Below, in pieces: positions 63,758-64,000 of a DNA stretch of 64,000 bases. Both the position numbers and the translations under genes were made by a program. The DNA comes from Paenibacillus oenotherae (lineage in GTDB: Bacteria > Bacillota > Bacilli > Paenibacillales > Paenibacillaceae). The stretch is from positions 1 to 64,000 of the forward strand of contig NZ_JAHZIJ010000002.1 in NCBI RefSeq assembly GCF_019443105.1. The letters run 5' to 3'. Under the pieces are notes generated by a model, which did no database searches, was not told where the DNA came from, and saw nothing but the letters and a program-made list of their open reading frames with translations. The stretch's first letter is position 1; each line of letters begins with the position of its first letter.

Positions 63758-64000
63758 TTCGATTTGCCCCCATCCGTTGCGTAGAATACCCAATACCTAG
63801 AGGAGAAGAAGATCAGTGCCGTAACAGCGCCAATTATCAGAAGCAGTATCCAAGCCATCGCGGACGCATAACCCATCTCCAATCTTCCGAATGCCTTCTC
63901 ATAGAGATAGAGAGCGAACATATAAGTCGAATTGATCGGTCCGCCCTTCGTAATGACGAACGCCTGCGTGAACATCTGGAATGCCGCAATCGTCTGCAAT
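63754..64000 (-). CDS. Carbohydrate ABC transporter permease (MalF-like), 3' part only
   Basis: Only the C-terminal 80 or so residues lie in the window: FQMFTQAFVITKGGP followed by NSTYMFALYLYEKAF and the last membrane segment (MAWILLLIIGAVTALIFF). The TKGGP signature identifies a CUT1 MalF/UgpA-type permease. The gene continues past the right edge; its stop overlaps the next permease's ATG. Confidence 0.85.
   Translation of the reverse strand, partial: LQTIAAFQMFTQAFVITKGGPINSTYMFALYLYEKAFGRLEMGYASAMAWILLLIIGAVTALIFFSSRYWVFYATDGGKSK

Overview
The window looks like the chromosome of a spore-forming Paenibacillaceae bacterium (Paenibacillus or a close relative), of mid GC with AT-rich islands. 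The indicators are strong AGGAGG-type ribosome binding sites, many TTG/GTG starts, a bacillithiol-system YtxJ protein, a BclA-like collagen protein, a secreted GH18 glycosidase of the spore/cell-wall type, LysM and L,D-transpeptidase envelope genes, and two YesM/YesN-type two-component pairs beside MalF/MalG-type transporters. No rRNA, tRNA or CRISPR array was found.

Layout. 1-6.3 kb: a heptanucleotide minisatellite, an aromatic-acid-exporter-like membrane protein, and a minus-strand operon for a nitrate/sulfonate/thiamine-precursor-type ABC importer (lipoprotein, ATPase, permease). The importer operon ends in a striking 12/24/48-residue repeat ORF coupled by ATGA; an M32 carboxypeptidase lies upstream of it. 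6.4-16.5 kb: small housekeeping genes (HesB-like, beta-carbonic anhydrase, DUF309, YxcD-like), a GH18 protein, ytxJ with an apparent ATT start, the collagen-like protein, a DUF6065-like protein and a SEC-C/TPR protein. 16.5-19.6 kb: a minus-strand cluster of DUF6530, MoxR-type AAA ATPase, VWA protein and GIY-YIG-like protein. 20-24.4 kb: nitroreductase, short-chain dehydrogenase, and a metal P-type ATPase behind an SmtB/ArsR-type operator.

24.5-38.0 kb is an accessory, largely AT-rich island. A near-perfect 27-bp direct repeat lies at each end, and each repeat is followed by a decayed piece of a tyrosine recombinase gene. Inside are (i) a 991-residue SF2 helicase with a probable PD-(D/E)XK-like nuclease tail, (ii) a 1049-residue Upf1-like SF1 helicase split by a long coiled coil, and (iii) a tightly overlapping two-gene operon of a sacsin/HSP90-like GHKL ATPase and an AlbA-TIR protein. 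Item (iii) is my best candidate for a poorly described antiviral system, probably sensor ATPase plus NAD-consuming effector.

38-48.4 kb: an OmpR-type two-component system divergent from an ABC-2 exporter, then a carbohydrate importer (two permeases and a lipoprotein) with its YesN/YesM regulators. 48.4-53.0 kb: a scrappy region with a truncated nitroreductase copy, small orphan genes, a small DNA-binding-like protein with a promoter flanked by an inverted repeat, a secreted peptide gene with an A7 frameshift, and a short ORF with a G13 tract. 53-55 kb: LysM and YkuD envelope proteins, then a kinase remnant and 73-bp tandem repeats. 55.1-64 kb: a minus-strand catabolic cluster of permeases, YesM/YesN-type regulators, solute-binding lipoprotein, two DapA/NanA-superfamily aldolases and an aldo/keto reductase, consistent with uptake and cleavage of a sugar acid or sialic-acid-like substrate.

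Several genes are out of frame exactly at homopolymers (A11, A7, A6, G13). This may be biological slippage or phase variation, or it may be assembly error, and it limits certainty for those genes.
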